Origin: Luteitalea sp.
Lineage (GTDB): Bacteria > Acidobacteriota > Vicinamibacteria > Vicinamibacterales > Vicinamibacteraceae
Reading direction: 5' to 3'
Length of the DNA: 64,000 nucleotides
Assembly: GCA_009377495.1 (NCBI GenBank)
Contig: WHTZ01000022.1
Coordinates: 1 to 64,000, forward strand
Shown: in pieces, positions 18,811 to 28,363 of the stretch
How positions within the stretch are numbered: position 1 is the first letter of the stretch
How the letters are laid out: each line of letters begins with the position of its first letter
Program-made: the position numbers and the translations under genes
The notes under the pieces: model-generated
Databases searched by the model: none
The model's input: the letters and a program-made list of their open reading frames with translations, nothing else
Told to the model about the DNA's origin: nothing

Positions 18811-19014
18811 ATGTCAGTTGCCAAGGTGTCCGAGATCAGCGCGACCTCGTCGAAGAGCTTCGAGGACGCGATACAGCAGGGTCTCGACCGAGCCGCCAAG
18901 ACGGTGCGCCATATTCGTGGCGCGTGGATCAAAGAGCAGCACGTGCGCTGTGACGAGGGGCGCATCACCGAGTATCAGGTGAACATGATGGTGACGTTCG
19001 TGCTCGACGACTAG
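18811..19014 (+). CDS. Dodecin family flavin-binding protein
   Basis: A complete 67-residue protein. VAKVSEISATSSKSFEDAIQ, GLDRAAKTVRHIRGAWIKEQ and the C-terminal strand YQVNMMVTFVLDD match dodecin. The conserved Trp (W39) stacks on flavin in the family, and dodecins form dodecameric shells that store or buffer flavins in the cytosol. GGAAGGA precedes the ATG. It is followed by a BON-LysM gene on the same strand, possibly co-transcribed. Confidence 0.9.
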   Translation: MSVAKVSEISATSSKSFEDAIQQGLDRAAKTVRHIRGAWIKEQHVRCDEGRITEYQVNMMVTFVLDD

Positions 19015-19110
19015 TGCAAGAGGCGAGGTATCACGCACGGAATGCCGACGGCGTACCCAAGGCGAGACGAGCGCGCTCCGCCGTGGTCGGACAACAGCGG
19101 GAGGTAACAC

Positions 19111-19587
19111 GTGGGCTTGAGCGACAAGTATTCGCACGCGATGCAAACGGCGAAGGGCAAGCTCCAGGGCAATGCCGAGGAGCGCGAGGGCAAGCTCTAC
19201 TTCAAGGGCACTGTGGCCACGGAAGCGGAGAAGAATGAGATCTGGAACGCGATCAAGAAGGTTCCGAGCTGGCGGGACGAGGTCGTGGCTGACATCCGCG
19301 TGACCGGCGGAGCCGGCACGGGCGCCAGCGCACCGGCCGCAGGTGCGACGACGGCGGGAGCCACCACGTCGCCGTCGTCTGAGAAAGTGGCGCACGCTCC
19401 TCAGGCGGGAGCCGCCACGCCTGCCGTCGCGAAGACCTATACGGTCAAGGCCGGCGACACGCTCAGCGCCATTGCGAAGGAGCATCTTGGCAGCGCTGGC
19501 GCCTACCTGAAGATCTTCGAGCTGAACAAGGATCAGTTAACCGATCCCGATAAGATCCGGCCCGGACAAGTGCTGCGGCTTCCTTGA
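19111..19587 (+). CDS. BON-LysM protein (Kbp/YgaU-like)
   Basis: 158 residues. The N-terminal half is BON-like ([29 protein letters not shown]), an Ala/Thr/Gly-rich linker spans about 66-105, and a C-terminal LysM domain follows ([19 protein letters not shown] to [12 protein letters not shown]). The architecture equals E. coli Kbp, a cytoplasmic potassium-binding protein, but the linker is longer. There is no signal peptide. The start is GTG after GGGAGG. A 10-bp inverted repeat follows the stop. Confidence 0.87.
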   Translation: MGLSDKYSHAMQTAKGKLQGNAEEREGKLYFKGTVATEAEKNEIWNAIKKVPSWRDEVVADIRVTGGAGTGASAPAAGATTAGATTSPSSEKVAHAPQAGAATPAVAKTYTVKAGDTLSAIAKEHLGSAGAYLKIFELNKDQLTDPDKIRPGQVLRLP

Positions 19588-19589
19588 GT

Positions 19590-19621
19590 CCGGAATTCAC
19601 GTGAGCTGCCATGAATTCCGG
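19590..19621 (+). terminator. Hairpin after the LysM gene
   Basis: CCGGAATTCA (19590-19599) and TGAATTCCGG (19612-19621) form a perfect 10-bp stem with a 12-base loop two bases after the stop. There is no U-tract, so termination is uncertain; it may instead stabilise the mRNA end. Confidence 0.4.
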
Positions 19622-19769
19622 TCAGCGTTCAGCTGGGGGTGGAAGCGGTCAGCTCTCAGGGTCGGCCTTCCCGTGCAACGCTGATAGCTGATAGCTGATA
19701 GGTGTACGCTGTCGTCCTTTGGTGACGAGAGGGGGCAAGTGTGCAATGACATGGCTTGCCACGAGCCGC

Positions 19770-20335
19770 CATCAGAATGTGAAGGCGCAGGGAGAACTCC
19801 CGCCGGAGCTCGTTCAATCCCTGCGCGCCGGCAATCAAGCTCGAGGGTGACGGGAGGACGCGCCGCAGACGACTCAGCGGCGGTGAGCTGCACCCATCGC
19901 ACGCGCAGCGCCGCCCGCGCCTGCTCACGAGACATGCCTGGCGCGAGTCGTCCAACCAGGTAGAGCCATCGAGCGTTCGGTGGCATCGTCACCGTCTGTG
20001 CCCCGAGCGGCGCCGTGACGTCAATGTAGCGTCCCGGCTGTGTGTCGAGAAACTCGCGAGACGTGACGCCGACGATCGTGAACGAACGCCCTTGCATCTC
20101 GAGAACGCGCCCGACCACATTCGGGTCACCGGCAAACCGCCGCTGCCAATAGCGATGGCTGATGACGACCACAGGTTCGCGATTCCGTTCGGTCAGCGTC
20201 CGCCCGACGACGGCGTGGATGCCGAGCACCGCGTGGTAGTTGCCCGACACCGACTGCGTCAGTGCGAGCTCGGTCTCACCGTTCACGGTCACGTGCGTGT
20301 TGAGTGCCGGACGGAACGCGGCAAGGCCGGCGACG
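19770..20335 (-). pseudogene. ADOP permease remnant (first periplasmic domain only)
   Basis: A frame on the minus strand contains VSGNYHAVLGIHAVVGRTL, VVVISHRYWQRRFAGDPNVV, GRSFTIVGVTSREFLD and LYLVGRLAPGMSREQARAAL, the MacB-like periplasmic domain of an ADOP. The prefix, all membrane blocks and the second periplasmic domain are missing. At the 5' side it joins a methyltransferase N-terminus near 20335-20345; at the 3' side the homology fades near 19780. Internal fragment, not functional. Confidence 0.8.
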
Positions 20336-20339
20336 GAAC

Positions 20340-20453
20340 GCGCAGCGTGGCGGCGACTCGGATGGCCATCGGCGTGATCAGGTCCAACATGTCCCACAGC
20401 TGCATCAACTGGGTGCAATCGACATCATTGGTCGTCGTCATGCGATCCTTCAT
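20340..20453 (-). pseudogene. O-methyltransferase N-terminal stub (dimerisation helix)
   Basis: Starting at ATG 20453, MKDRMTTTNDVDCTQLMQLW then MLDLITPMAIRVAATLRV resembles the first helices of SAM-dependent O-methyltransferases. The frame then runs into the ADOP remnant region and the catalytic domain is gone. Short match, moderate confidence. Confidence 0.5.
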
Positions 20454-20546
20454 AGCATGTCGCCGGCCAGAAGAACTGTAGGAATTTGTCAAGCGGAACC
20501 GCCAGACTCTGATCTGCGTACTATGGATGTCAGAAAAGGAGATGCA

Positions 20547-20622
20547 ATGAGCACCACGTTTCCAGGCGAGTCAGCGGAGTACCGGGCGGCGCGCGACCAG
20601 CTGCTGGCGCCTGGCCCGACGC
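20547..20622 (+). pseudogene. DUF899 protein N-terminal stub
   Basis: An AGGAGA site precedes the ATG at 20547, and the first residues, MSTTFPGESAEYRAARDQLL, match the N-terminus of DUF899 thioredoxin-fold proteins. After about 25 codons the similarity ends and the rest of the roughly 230-residue protein is missing. The start signals survive, indicating a 3' truncation. Confidence 0.55.
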
Positions 20623-20676
20623 GTATGCGTGGTAGACGAGAGCTCCGTCATCCGCTGCGATCCGGAGGTGCTCCCA

Positions 20677-21081
20677 CTAGTCCCGGCCGATCGCCTTCTG
20701 GCGACGATGCACCAAGGTCGCCGTGAGATAGCCAACGATCACGCCCACAGTGGCCCCACCCACGTTGTCTGGGATTCCCAGCTTCTTACCGAACAGGCCA
20801 AGCAGGATGCCCAGGCCCAGAACGGTCACGAGCAGAATGGCAATAATCGTCCCCAGGCCAAGCGCCTTCGTATTCCGTTCAGTCATCAGCCACTCCTCCC
20901 TAGGTCCTCCTTGCCGTGAAAAAGGGCCAGTCCATTGCGGGTTCAGCCGTGCGTCAATCGCTCCCCTGATCAGATCAATCGAGCTGCGCAGCGTGCGCGG
21001 CTCTGAGGCGAGAAACGTCGCGACCTCGCCCTTGTATCGTCGTTGCCACGCGCGCGGATACAATCGAAGCAGCCAGATCAT
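20677..21081 (-). CDS. Small membrane protein of PadR operons
   Basis: A 134-residue protein with a soluble N-terminus (LLRLYPRAWQRRYKGEVATF; LIRGAIDARLNPQW) of the kind that follows padR genes in Acidobacteriota and Actinobacteria. It ends with two membrane helices (IIAILLVTVLGLGILLGLF; ATVGVIVGYLTATLV). The ATG overlaps the end of the padR remnant by ATGA, so it was translated from the padR message. With padR decapitated its expression is doubtful. Function unknown. Confidence 0.7.
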   Translation of the reverse strand: MIWLLRLYPRAWQRRYKGEVATFLASEPRTLRSSIDLIRGAIDARLNPQWTGPFSRQGGPREEWLMTERNTKALGLGTIIAILLVTVLGLGILLGLFGKKLGIPDNVGGATVGVIVGYLTATLVHRRQKAIGRD

Positions 21082-21290
21082 GCGCGGGCCAGCCTCCGCT
21101 GTCCTGTCTTCGTGACCGTTTCAAGGGCTGCGAGCCGGGCCGTGAGCGCTTTCTGCCCGAGCGCCGTCAGCCGATACGGATTGCGGCGGTCTTCGCTCTC
21201 GAGCGGTTCAATCAGGCCGCGCGATTCGAGTCGCGCGATGGCGCCGTAGAGCGTTCCAGGACCGGGGCGAAGACCTGTCACCTGCTCGTC
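21078..21290 (-). pseudogene. PadR regulator lacking its N-terminus
   Basis: The frame reads DEQVTGLRPGPGTLYGAIARL, then IEPLESEDRRNPYRLTALGQ and a C-terminal helix: the second half of the winged helix and the dimer helix of a PadR. An in-frame TAG lies directly upstream of the DEQ codons, and the first ~35 residues are absent. The break abuts the start of the divergent DegT-type gene, so a rearrangement probably replaced the 5' end. A GTG at 21281 could start a 67-residue product without a complete DNA-binding fold. Confidence 0.8.
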
Positions 21291-21306
21291 CTACGGGAGT
21301 CTCACC

Positions 21307-22635
21307 ATGAAACCCAACAGCCATTTCTCTCGACGCGACTTCCTCGCCGCCTCCTCGGCCGCCCTCGTCGCGGCCAACCTCCTCAGCCCGGAGGAAAGCG
21401 CGGCCGCCCCGACCTCGAAACTGGCTCTCCACGGCGGTGAGAAGACGGTCCGCGAGCCTCTGCCTCCCTTTGTTCGCTGGGGCGAGCCGGAACGCGCGCA
21501 ACTGGAGGCCATGCTCGGCCAGGACTCGCTCTTCTACTGGCAGGGCCCGCAGACGACCCTGTTCATCGAGCGGTTCCGCGAGATCTGCCCCCTCGAGCAC
21601 GTCATGACATGCTCGTCGGGCACCGCCGCCCTGCACATCGCGGTCGCCGCCGCGGGCGTCGAACCCGGCGACGAAGTCATCACCAGCCCCATCACGGACA
21701 TCGGCACGGTCATCGGGGTGCTCTACCAGCAGGCAGTCCCGGTTTTCGCCGACCTGGGCAGGAACACGTACAACCTCGATCCTGCCGACGTGGAGCGCCG
21801 GATCACCCCCAAAACCAAAGCGATCATCCCCGTTCACCTGTGCGGAAACCCCTGTGACATGCAGGCGCTGCGAGCCATTGCCGACAAGCACGGCTTGATT
21901 CTCATCGAAGATTGCTGCCAGGCGTGGGGGGCGCGGGATCGCGGCCGACCGATCGGCACGTCCGGACACATCGCCTGCTTCTCCCTACAAAACTCAAAGC
22001 ACGTCACCTGCGGAGACGGCGGCGTCGTCGCCTCCAGCGACGAGCGCTTCGGTCCGTTGCTGCAACGCTTCGGCGACAAGGGCCTCGACAGGCTCACTCG
22101 AGGCGGGCTCTTCGAATCCTTCGCCACGAACTACCGGATGAGCGAGCCGCAAGCCGCGGTCGCCGCTGCCCAACTCAGCCGCCTCGAGGACATCGCGACC
22201 AGGCGCGCCAGGCTGGGCAACCTGCTCAGCGAAGCAATCGCGGACGCGGCGGGCATCGAGCCGCACGAGGTTCATCCCGACGACCGCTGCGTGTACTGGT
22301 TCTACATGCTCCGCGTTCGTCCCGAGGGGCTGCGCTGCGACCGGGCGGAGTTCGTCAAGGCCCTCGCCGCGGAAGGCGTCCCGGCGTCGGCGGGTTATAT
22401 CCCCGTGCCTCTCTACGGCAACCCGGTCTTCCAAAAGCACGGCTTCTTCGCTGGACGCTGGCCCGTCAAGGAACACGACCTCACGTCGATGGACTACACG
22501 CAGGTCTCCTGCCCGGAGGCCGAAGCCATCCTCGACACGGGCGTCCGCGTGGTCGTCCGCGAGCACATGAGCGAGAAATACGTCCGCAGTCTGGCTGAGG
22601 CCGTATGCAAGGTAGCGGGTCACTACGCCACCTGA
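21307..22635 (+). CDS. DegT/DnrJ/EryC1/StrS-type PLP enzyme with Tat signal peptide
   Basis: 442 residues. The N-terminus has a twin-arginine signal (SRRDFLAASSAALVAANLL, residues 8-26), so the protein should be folded with cofactor and exported. The aspartate-aminotransferase fold follows: CSSGTAALHIAV (102-113), LIEDCCQAWG (199-208) and the Schiff-base lysine K231 in NSKHVTCGDGG. DegT-family enzymes usually aminate cytosolic nucleotide sugars, so a periplasmic location implies another substrate; similar Tat-tagged versions exist in Planctomycetota and Acidobacteriota. No SD stronger than GGAG is seen. Its neighbours are gene stubs, giving no pathway context. Confidence 0.88.
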   Translation: MKPNSHFSRRDFLAASSAALVAANLLSPEESAAAPTSKLALHGGEKTVREPLPPFVRWGEPERAQLEAMLGQDSLFYWQGPQTTLFIERFREICPLEHVMTCSSGTAALHIAVAAAGVEPGDEVITSPITDIGTVIGVLYQQAVPVFADLGRNTYNLDPADVERRITPKTKAIIPVHLCGNPCDMQALRAIADKHGLILIEDCCQAWGARDRGRPIGTSGHIACFSLQNSKHVTCGDGGVVASSDERFGPLLQRFGDKGLDRLTRGGLFESFATNYRMSEPQAAVAAAQLSRLEDIATRRARLGNLLSEAIADAAGIEPHEVHPDDRCVYWFYMLRVRPEGLRCDRAEFVKALAAEGVPASAGYIPVPLYGNPVFQKHGFFAGRWPVKEHDLTSMDYTQVSCPEAEAILDTGVRVVVREHMSEKYVRSLAEAVCKVAGHYAT

Positions 22636-22640
22636 AGCAA

Positions 22641-22671
22641 GCAGCGGGGCTTTTTGATTTTCAGCCCCTGC
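22641..22671 (+). terminator. Hairpin downstream of the DegT-type gene
   Basis: GGGGCT (22646-22651) pairs with AGCCCC (22663-22668) around an 11-base T-rich loop, with outer GCAG/CTGC able to extend the stem past a bulge. It starts five bases after the stop. It has no U-tract after the stem. Confidence 0.4.
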
Positions 22672-22678
22672 CGCGCTG

Positions 22679-22809
22679 AAGACCGAGATCCTGCTTGACA
22701 CATTTCGCGACCGGCGGAGTGCCTTTTACTTCGCGACAAATCCGTCTGGCGCGCCGGTGGATGGGCTCGCGGCCGATGGCCAGCTCAACACTGATGGGGA
22801 CGCGATCTG
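22679..22809 (+). pseudogene. DUF5916-type outer-membrane protein fragment
   Basis: A frame reads LLDTFRDRRSAFYFATNPSG and then DGLAADGQLNTDGDAIW. That is the conserved Asp-Thr-Phe...DRR...N..G...DG block at the junction of the CBM9-like and barrel domains of DUF5916 proteins. About 44 codons remain, bounded by unrelated sequence, with no start or stop of its own. Confidence 0.6.
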
Positions 22810-22995
22810 GTCATCCAGGCACAGTTTGGCGCGCCGGTGATGATGGCCGTCTACAGTGAGGAAGGCGTCAATGTTGTGGTATTCGTTCCAGAATTACGCA
22901 GGATAGAAGCGCCTCTCATGGCTCGTCAAGTGAGATGCACTCCTCTGTGAGATGCACTCCTCGGGAACGCTGTGGGGTACCTGCATCGTCTACCC
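22810..22995. other. Gene-free stretch with short tandem repeat
   Basis: Contains TGAGATGCACTCCTC twice (22931-22945 and 22948-22962), plus a short open frame from ATG 22839 (MMAVYSEEGVNVVVFVPEL) that ends in the repeat and that I cannot assign. Likely degenerate sequence. Confidence 0.4.
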
Positions 22996-23031
22996 GGAAT
23001 AAACCGTCACCCATGTGACCGGAATAAACCG
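22996..23031. repeat. 36-bp flanking repeat, left copy
   Basis: Two GGAATAAACCG units (22996-23006 and 23021-23031) surround a palindrome GTCAC-CCAT-GTGAC. It matches 28357-28392 at 33 of 36 positions in the same orientation, bracketing the receptor-lyase cassette. The CACCCATGTG...GGAATAAAC style resembles multiple end repeats of IS21-type elements; that link is inference. Confidence 0.75.
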
Positions 23032-23140
23032 CTCATGCCGCTACCTACCCGCTGTCGGACCGGACATTTCACGGACTAATTCAGGCGGAGATTTCAAGTA
23101 CTACCGAGAGTGTCGCAGCGGACAGTGTAGCAGCGAGCGC

Positions 23141-23169
23141 TTGACAAGGGTCTCTCCATATTGTAGGAA
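23141..23169 (+). promoter_or_regulatory. Candidate promoter of the second TonB-dependent receptor
   Basis: TTGACA (23141-23146) then a 17-base spacer and TAGGAA (23164-23169). The -35 context CTTGACAAGGGTCTC resembles that of the first receptor near 14490. The start codon lies about 70 bases downstream. Confidence 0.4.
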
Positions 23170-23236
23170 CAGTTGCGTTTACCAATACCCCGCTGGACCT
23201 GGGAGTTGCGCTCGCTCCACCGCCAAGGAGGGTGGC

Positions 23237-26200
23237 ATGCTGCATCAGCGATCAGGCGTTGCTGTCTCAGTGCTTGCGCTCCATGTGGTCTTGTTCTGGG
23301 CGCCAGGCGTGGTCCTGGGCCAGACCACGTTTGCCACGATCACGGGCACGGTGGTCGATCCCTCCGGCAGCGCGGTGCCAGGCGTGGAGATCGAGGCCGT
23401 TCACGTGCAGAGCAACTATCGCTATTCAGCCGTTTCCAACGACATGGGCTACTACACGATCTCCCAGCTCAGGGAAGGAAGCTACCTCCTGCGGGCGCGC
23501 CTGGCCGGCTTCAAGGAGGGGGTCGTGCGCGGGATCGTCCTGGACTCGCGCGACATCAGGCGCGTCGACATCACATTGGAGCTTGGAGAAGTGGAAGCCC
23601 AGGTGGAGGTGACCGCAGGCGCCACGCTCATCGAGACGGAAACGCCGCGACTGAGCGATACCAAAACCGCCGATGTGTTGAGATCCCTGCCCATTAACAC
23701 GCGCTCCCTCTGGAACTTCATGGCGCTTTCTCCGACCGTGGTGGCCAGCCCTCTGGGCGCCTATCGCCGTTTCGGGGGCAGCCGTCTCAATCAGTCCGAT
23801 GCGGCCATCGACGGGATCACCACCAGCAACATGTACGACGGCACCCAGATCTCGCCGCTGACGAGTTATATCGACAGCTATCAGGAGGTGCGGGTCGACA
23901 CGGCCAATAACTCGGCTGAGTATGGCGCGATCGGCATGGTGAACGTCATCTCGAAGTCGGGAACCAACGAGTTTCATGGCTCTGTGTTCGACTACTACCA
24001 AACCCCGCTCTTCCGCGCTCGGAACCCGTTCGCGCTGGAGCGCGGCACGGGCGTCTTGCACGAGCCTGGAGGCACGGTAGGGGGACCGGTTCGGATCCCC
24101 GGGCTCTACGAAGGACGGGACAGGACGTTCTTCTTCTTTTCGTACGAAACGCGTCGGGGGAGCACCATCCAGCAGCTGCTGGACCCGACGGTGCCGCTCG
24201 AGAGCTGGCGCTCCGGAGACTTTTCTGACCTCGACATCGTCATTCGGGACCCGTTCGACAACGGCAATCCTTTTCCGAACAACCAGATCCCGACCTCGCG
24301 CATCAATCCGACGGCGCAGACGATCCAAGAGCGCTTCTACCCCCTGCCGAACTTTGGGGACACCACGAGGTTCAGCTCCCAGAACTACCGGGAGATGATG
24401 GGCCGTCCCCTGGATCCGAGCACCTACTGGACCAGCCGTATCGATCATCGCTTCTCCGAACGGGCGTTTGTCTTCGGCCGCTTCACCTGGAATCGGTCGC
24501 ACAACCGGCCGTTCGAGGGTAATCTGCCCACCATCGGCCAGCGCTGGCAGCAGCGTGACACGCGAGCGGTCAACATCTCATACACTCACACAATCACTCC
24601 CGCGTTGGTCAGCGAGTCTCGGTGGGGGTTTGCCTTTAACAATAATCCGAGACAGGGGCCTCTGATGGGCCAGGAGGTGGTGTCCTCCCTGGGGATCGAG
24701 GGGCTCGCTGACGGTCTCCCCGACATTCCGGGTATCTTCCAGGTCAGCTTCTCCGACATCGGCCTGACCGGCATCAATCAGCAGTTCTGGCGCAATCCCG
24801 GTTTCCGGAACTATGCCAATCAGTTTCAGCAGCACATCAGCTGGTACCTGGGCCAGCATTCGATCAAGGCCGGGATGGTGCTGGAACGAGTGGAGTTCAC
24901 CGACCATATCGCCAGCGAAAATCTCTTCGGGCACGCCGCGTTCAGCAGCCGGTTCACCGGGCATCCCTACGCGGATTTCCTGTTGGGAATTCCGACCAGC
25001 ACCAATCGGGCCTTCCCTCCTGTGCGGATCGACCGCGTGCGCTGGGCGACGAATCTGTTCGTGACCGACGAGATGCGTCTGCATCCCCGCCTGACACTGA
25101 CGCTGGGCCTGCGCTATGAGTATGGACCGAGCTGGATAGAGAAGAACGACCGGCAATCGATGTTCGACATCACGACCGGCAAGATCGTGGTGCCCGATGG
25201 GGCGCTCGACCAGGTGAGTCCCTTGATGCCCCGTGGCTATGTGGACGTGATTGAGGCCAGCGAGGCCGGGCTTCCCGGCCGGACGCTGCTGAAGACGGAC
25301 CGCAACAACATTGCCCCTCGCATCGGCGTGGGCTGGCGGCCCTTTGGAAGCGATACGGTGTTCCGGGCCGGATACGGAATCTTCTATGACGTGGTGCCCC
25401 GGGCCGTGGCCGCGGCCGACGTTCCCTTTGTCATCAATGAGCCGACGTTTACCAATCCGGCCGATGATCCTGTCGTGCTGTTGCCACGGGTGTTTCCGAG
25501 CTCGGTCGCGGGCCCTTCGACCGTCGACATACCGAACGCGTACCGGCCTGACCTGAGGATTCCGTACAGCCAGCAGTGGAACCTGACGATCGAGCATCAG
25601 CGCTGGGACACCGGCTTCCGGCTCTCCTACATTGGAACGAACACGCGGCAAGGCGAATGGAGTTACAACATCAACCAGCCGGTGCCCGACAACCGGCTCT
25701 TCATCGACAAGGTGGACGAGCTGTTGTTCCCGGAGTATCCGGCCATGACTATAACGCCTTGTCCTTCGAGGCAGAGCGGCGTATGAGCCAAGGTCTGGCC
25801 TGGCAACTGAGCTACACGCTCGCCCGGGACATCGGTGATCTGGAGCGGGGTCAGTCGCCGGAAAACGCGTTCGACCGCGAGCGTGAGCGCGGCCGCTGGA
25901 TCGATATCCCCACGCATCGAGTGACCGGTTTTCTCATGTACGAGCTGCCGTTCGGCAGGGGGAAGACGTGGGGGGCCAACGCGGACCGCTGGCTGAACAT
26001 CGCGATGAGCGATTGGCAAGTGAGCTTGATCTACTACGGACAGACCGGACAGTTTCTGACGCCGCTCTGGACCGGTCCCGATCCGACCGGCACGGCGTTC
26101 ACCAGCAGCGCGACTCCGGCGCTCGTGACGATCCGGCCCAACCAGTTGCACGATCCCACGCGGCCCGGTGATCAGCGCTCGGTCGAGCGCTGGTTCGATG

Positions 26201-26502
26201 TCGATGCGTTCGCGGCGCCCACACCCGGATCATTCGGGACGGCGGCTCGAGGCACGATCAAGGGGCCGAGCGTCAATGTGTTGCACGCGGGCCTGGTCAA
26301 GCACTTCAGCTTGACGAAGGGGATGCGGCTGCGCTGGGAGCTCATTTTCACGAACGTGCTCAATCATCCGAACTGGTCGGATCCTGGAACGGACATTACC
26401 GAGGAGGCCAACGTGGGGGTCATCCAAGGCGTGGGCGGTGTCGCCGGCCTCGATCAGTCCGGAGCCCGCAGCGGGCGCATGAGCCTTCGTCTGGAGTGGT
26501 AG
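23237..26502 (+). pseudogene. TonB-dependent receptor with carboxypeptidase-regulatory domain, single frameshift
   Basis: Starts at ATG 23237 after AAGGAGG, with a signal peptide ending GVVLGQ. The domains are a CarboxypepD_reg-like sandwich (GTVVDPSGSAVPGVEIEA; NDMGYYTISQLREGSY), a plug (GGSRLNQSDAAIDGITTSN; NNSAEYGAIGMVNVISKSG) and a long barrel. The first frame runs to about 25742 (FPEYPAM), then similarity continues in another frame (HDYNALSFEAERRMSQGL) to a normal barrel end, MSLRLEW. Total length (3266 bases) equals a full ~1089-residue receptor minus one base. No slippery heptamer is present at the junction, so it is a mutation or sequencing error rather than programmed shifting. It sits 55 bases before a PL10 pectate lyase gene and probably imports pectin fragments. 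Confidence 0.85.
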
Positions 26503-26557
26503 CGCCCATGGTCCATTGGAGCTTTTCGACTCGGGAGAGCCGGAGAAGGAAGTCGCC

Positions 26558-28363
26558 ATGCGCGTAACGAAGCTTGCTCGTCGTGCTGTCGCACGACCGG
26601 CCGCGTCGAGTCGCGACGGTCGTGGCCGGGCCGGGACCCGGCTGGAGGAAGAACGCCGGGGCTACTGGCTGGCCGTGCTCGTCTTGCTTGTGGGACTGGC
26701 CTGCACCGCTCACTCCGTAGCGCGGCCCGCGGATCTTCCCTCCCGCGACGAGGTGGTGGCCGCCATGCGCAAGGCCGTCGACTTCTTCACCAATGAGGTC
26801 ACGATGCAAGGGGCCTATCACTTCACCTACACCTCAGACCTGAGTTATGGCCGGTCTGAAGGCGCCGACACGCGCACCCGCATCGAGGTTCAGCGGCAGG
26901 GGACGCCCGTGGTGACGCTGGCCTTTCTGAGCGCTTACGACGCGACAGGAGAATCGGTCTTTCGGGAGGCCGCCCGCGAGAGCGCGCACGCCTATGTGCA
27001 AGGACAGTACTGCTCGGGCGGGTGGGGCTACGCCATCGAGTTCGACCCGGAGATGCGCAAGCAGTACCCGTATCGAGCCGATGGCGCCTGCGACTCGAAC
27101 GAGGCCTGGGCAGTGACGGCGCGTCGAGACCACGTCACCACGCTTGACGATAACGTTACGCAGGCCGGTATCCGGGTGTTGATGCGGGTCGATCGCGCGC
27201 TGAGCTTTAAAGACGAGGCGATCCACGAGGCCGTCCGCTACGCCCTCGATAGCCTGATCAAGGCGCAGTATGCCAACGGCGCCTGGCCTCAGCGCTACCA
27301 TGACGTTCCCGATCCCAGCCAGCATCCCGTCAAGCGCGCGAGCTATCCCGACTCATGGGAGCGGGACTGGCCCGGCGACGACTATCAAGGTCACTACACT
27401 TTCAACGACAACTCCATCGTCGACATGATCGACGTGATGCTCGAGGCGGCGCGCATTTACAACGAGCCCCGGTATCGCGCCTCGGCCGAGCGGGGCGGTC
27501 GATTCATCCTGTCGGCGCAGATGCCTGATCCGCAGCCTGGCTGGGCACAGCAGTACGACCGCGACATGCATCCAGCGTGGGCGCGCCGGTTCGAGCCGCC
27601 CTCGATCACCGGCGGCGAATCGCAAGGGGCCATGCGCGCCCTGCTCATGCTCTACCGGGAGACAGGCGAACGGAAGTATCTCGAGCCCCTGCCACGGGCC
27701 CTTGCGTACTACAAAGCCTCTGCCCTGCCACCGACCGATGCGCCGAGCGAGATCCGCCAGCGCGCCTGTCCGGACGGAACGAAGTACTGTCTGGCACGCT
27801 TCTATGAGCTCAGAACTAACAAGCCGCTGTATATCACCAAGGGCACGCGAGTCACCATCGCGGGTCGATCGACCGAGCTCATCGATGGCTATGAGCTCAG
27901 ATATGGTGACGAGTCGGTCATCACGCACTATGGCGTTCTCACCCGCGGCGACGACTTGGACGAGATTGAAGCGGAGTACAAAGAGCTGCTCCACGCCGAT
28001 CCCGCCACGATCAGGCGTCCCGATACGTTGTCGGGGCTGTCACCTTGGAGCAGGGGTGCAGCGTCCACGGTGTCAACGACGACGGCGGAGCTGGGCCCAC
28101 AGGTCCGCGACATCATCGAGAGCATGGACGAGCGGGGCGCCTGGGTCGAGGAAGGCCAAATCGGCAGGGCCAATCGCGTGGTCAGCGTGCTCGCCGCTAC
28201 CGACATGGTGCTGACTCTGGGCGACCAGATCTTGCCTGTGCGGGAGAACGAGACCCTGACGCTTTACGAGGGTGGGGAACCTCCCAAAGAAGAGATCATC
28301 AGGTCTGAGACCTTCGCTCGGAACATCGAAACGATGAGCCGTTATTTGACGATGCTGGAATAA
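26558..28363 (+). CDS. Pectate lyase, PL10-like (exported)
   Basis: 601 residues with GAAGGA before the ATG at 26558. A basic N-terminal stretch precedes a hydrophobic export segment (YWLAVLVLLVGLACTAH, about 35-51). The catalytic body has the PL10 blocks FTYTSDLSYGRSEGADTRT, YANGAWPQRYHDVPDP, HYTFNDNSIVDMIDVMLEA, AQMPDPQPGW and RFEPPSITGGESQGAMRAL. PL10 enzymes cleave polygalacturonate by beta-elimination with calcium. A roughly 170-residue C-terminal part (after ALPPTDAPSEIR) is additional. It is preceded by a TonB-dependent receptor in the same operon: a two-gene pectin-use locus. The stop codon TAA lies inside the right 36-bp flanking repeat. Confidence 0.85.
   Translation: MRVTKLARRAVARPAASSRDGRGRAGTRLEEERRGYWLAVLVLLVGLACTAHSVARPADLPSRDEVVAAMRKAVDFFTNEVTMQGAYHFTYTSDLSYGRSEGADTRTRIEVQRQGTPVVTLAFLSAYDATGESVFREAARESAHAYVQGQYCSGGWGYAIEFDPEMRKQYPYRADGACDSNEAWAVTARRDHVTTLDDNVTQAGIRVLMRVDRALSFKDEAIHEAVRYALDSLIKAQYANGAWPQRYHDVPDPSQHPVKRASYPDSWERDWPGDDYQGHYTFNDNSIVDMIDVMLEAARIYNEPRYRASAERGGRFILSAQMPDPQPGWAQQYDRDMHPAWARRFEPPSITGGESQGAMRALLMLYRETGERKYLEPLPRALAYYKASALPPTDAPSEIRQRACPDGTKYCLARFYELRTNKPLYITKGTRVTIAGRSTELIDGYELRYGDESVITHYGVLTRGDDLDEIEAEYKELLHADPATIRRPDTLSGLSPWSRGAASTVSTTTAELGPQVRDIIESMDERGAWVEEGQIGRANRVVSVLAATDMVLTLGDQILPVRENETLTLYEGGEPPKEEIIRSETFARNIETMSRYLTMLE

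Noticed and set aside
25730..25760. Programmed ribosomal frameshift in the receptor
   Set aside because: No slippery sequence or downstream pseudoknot evident, and receptors of this family are not known to use frameshifting.
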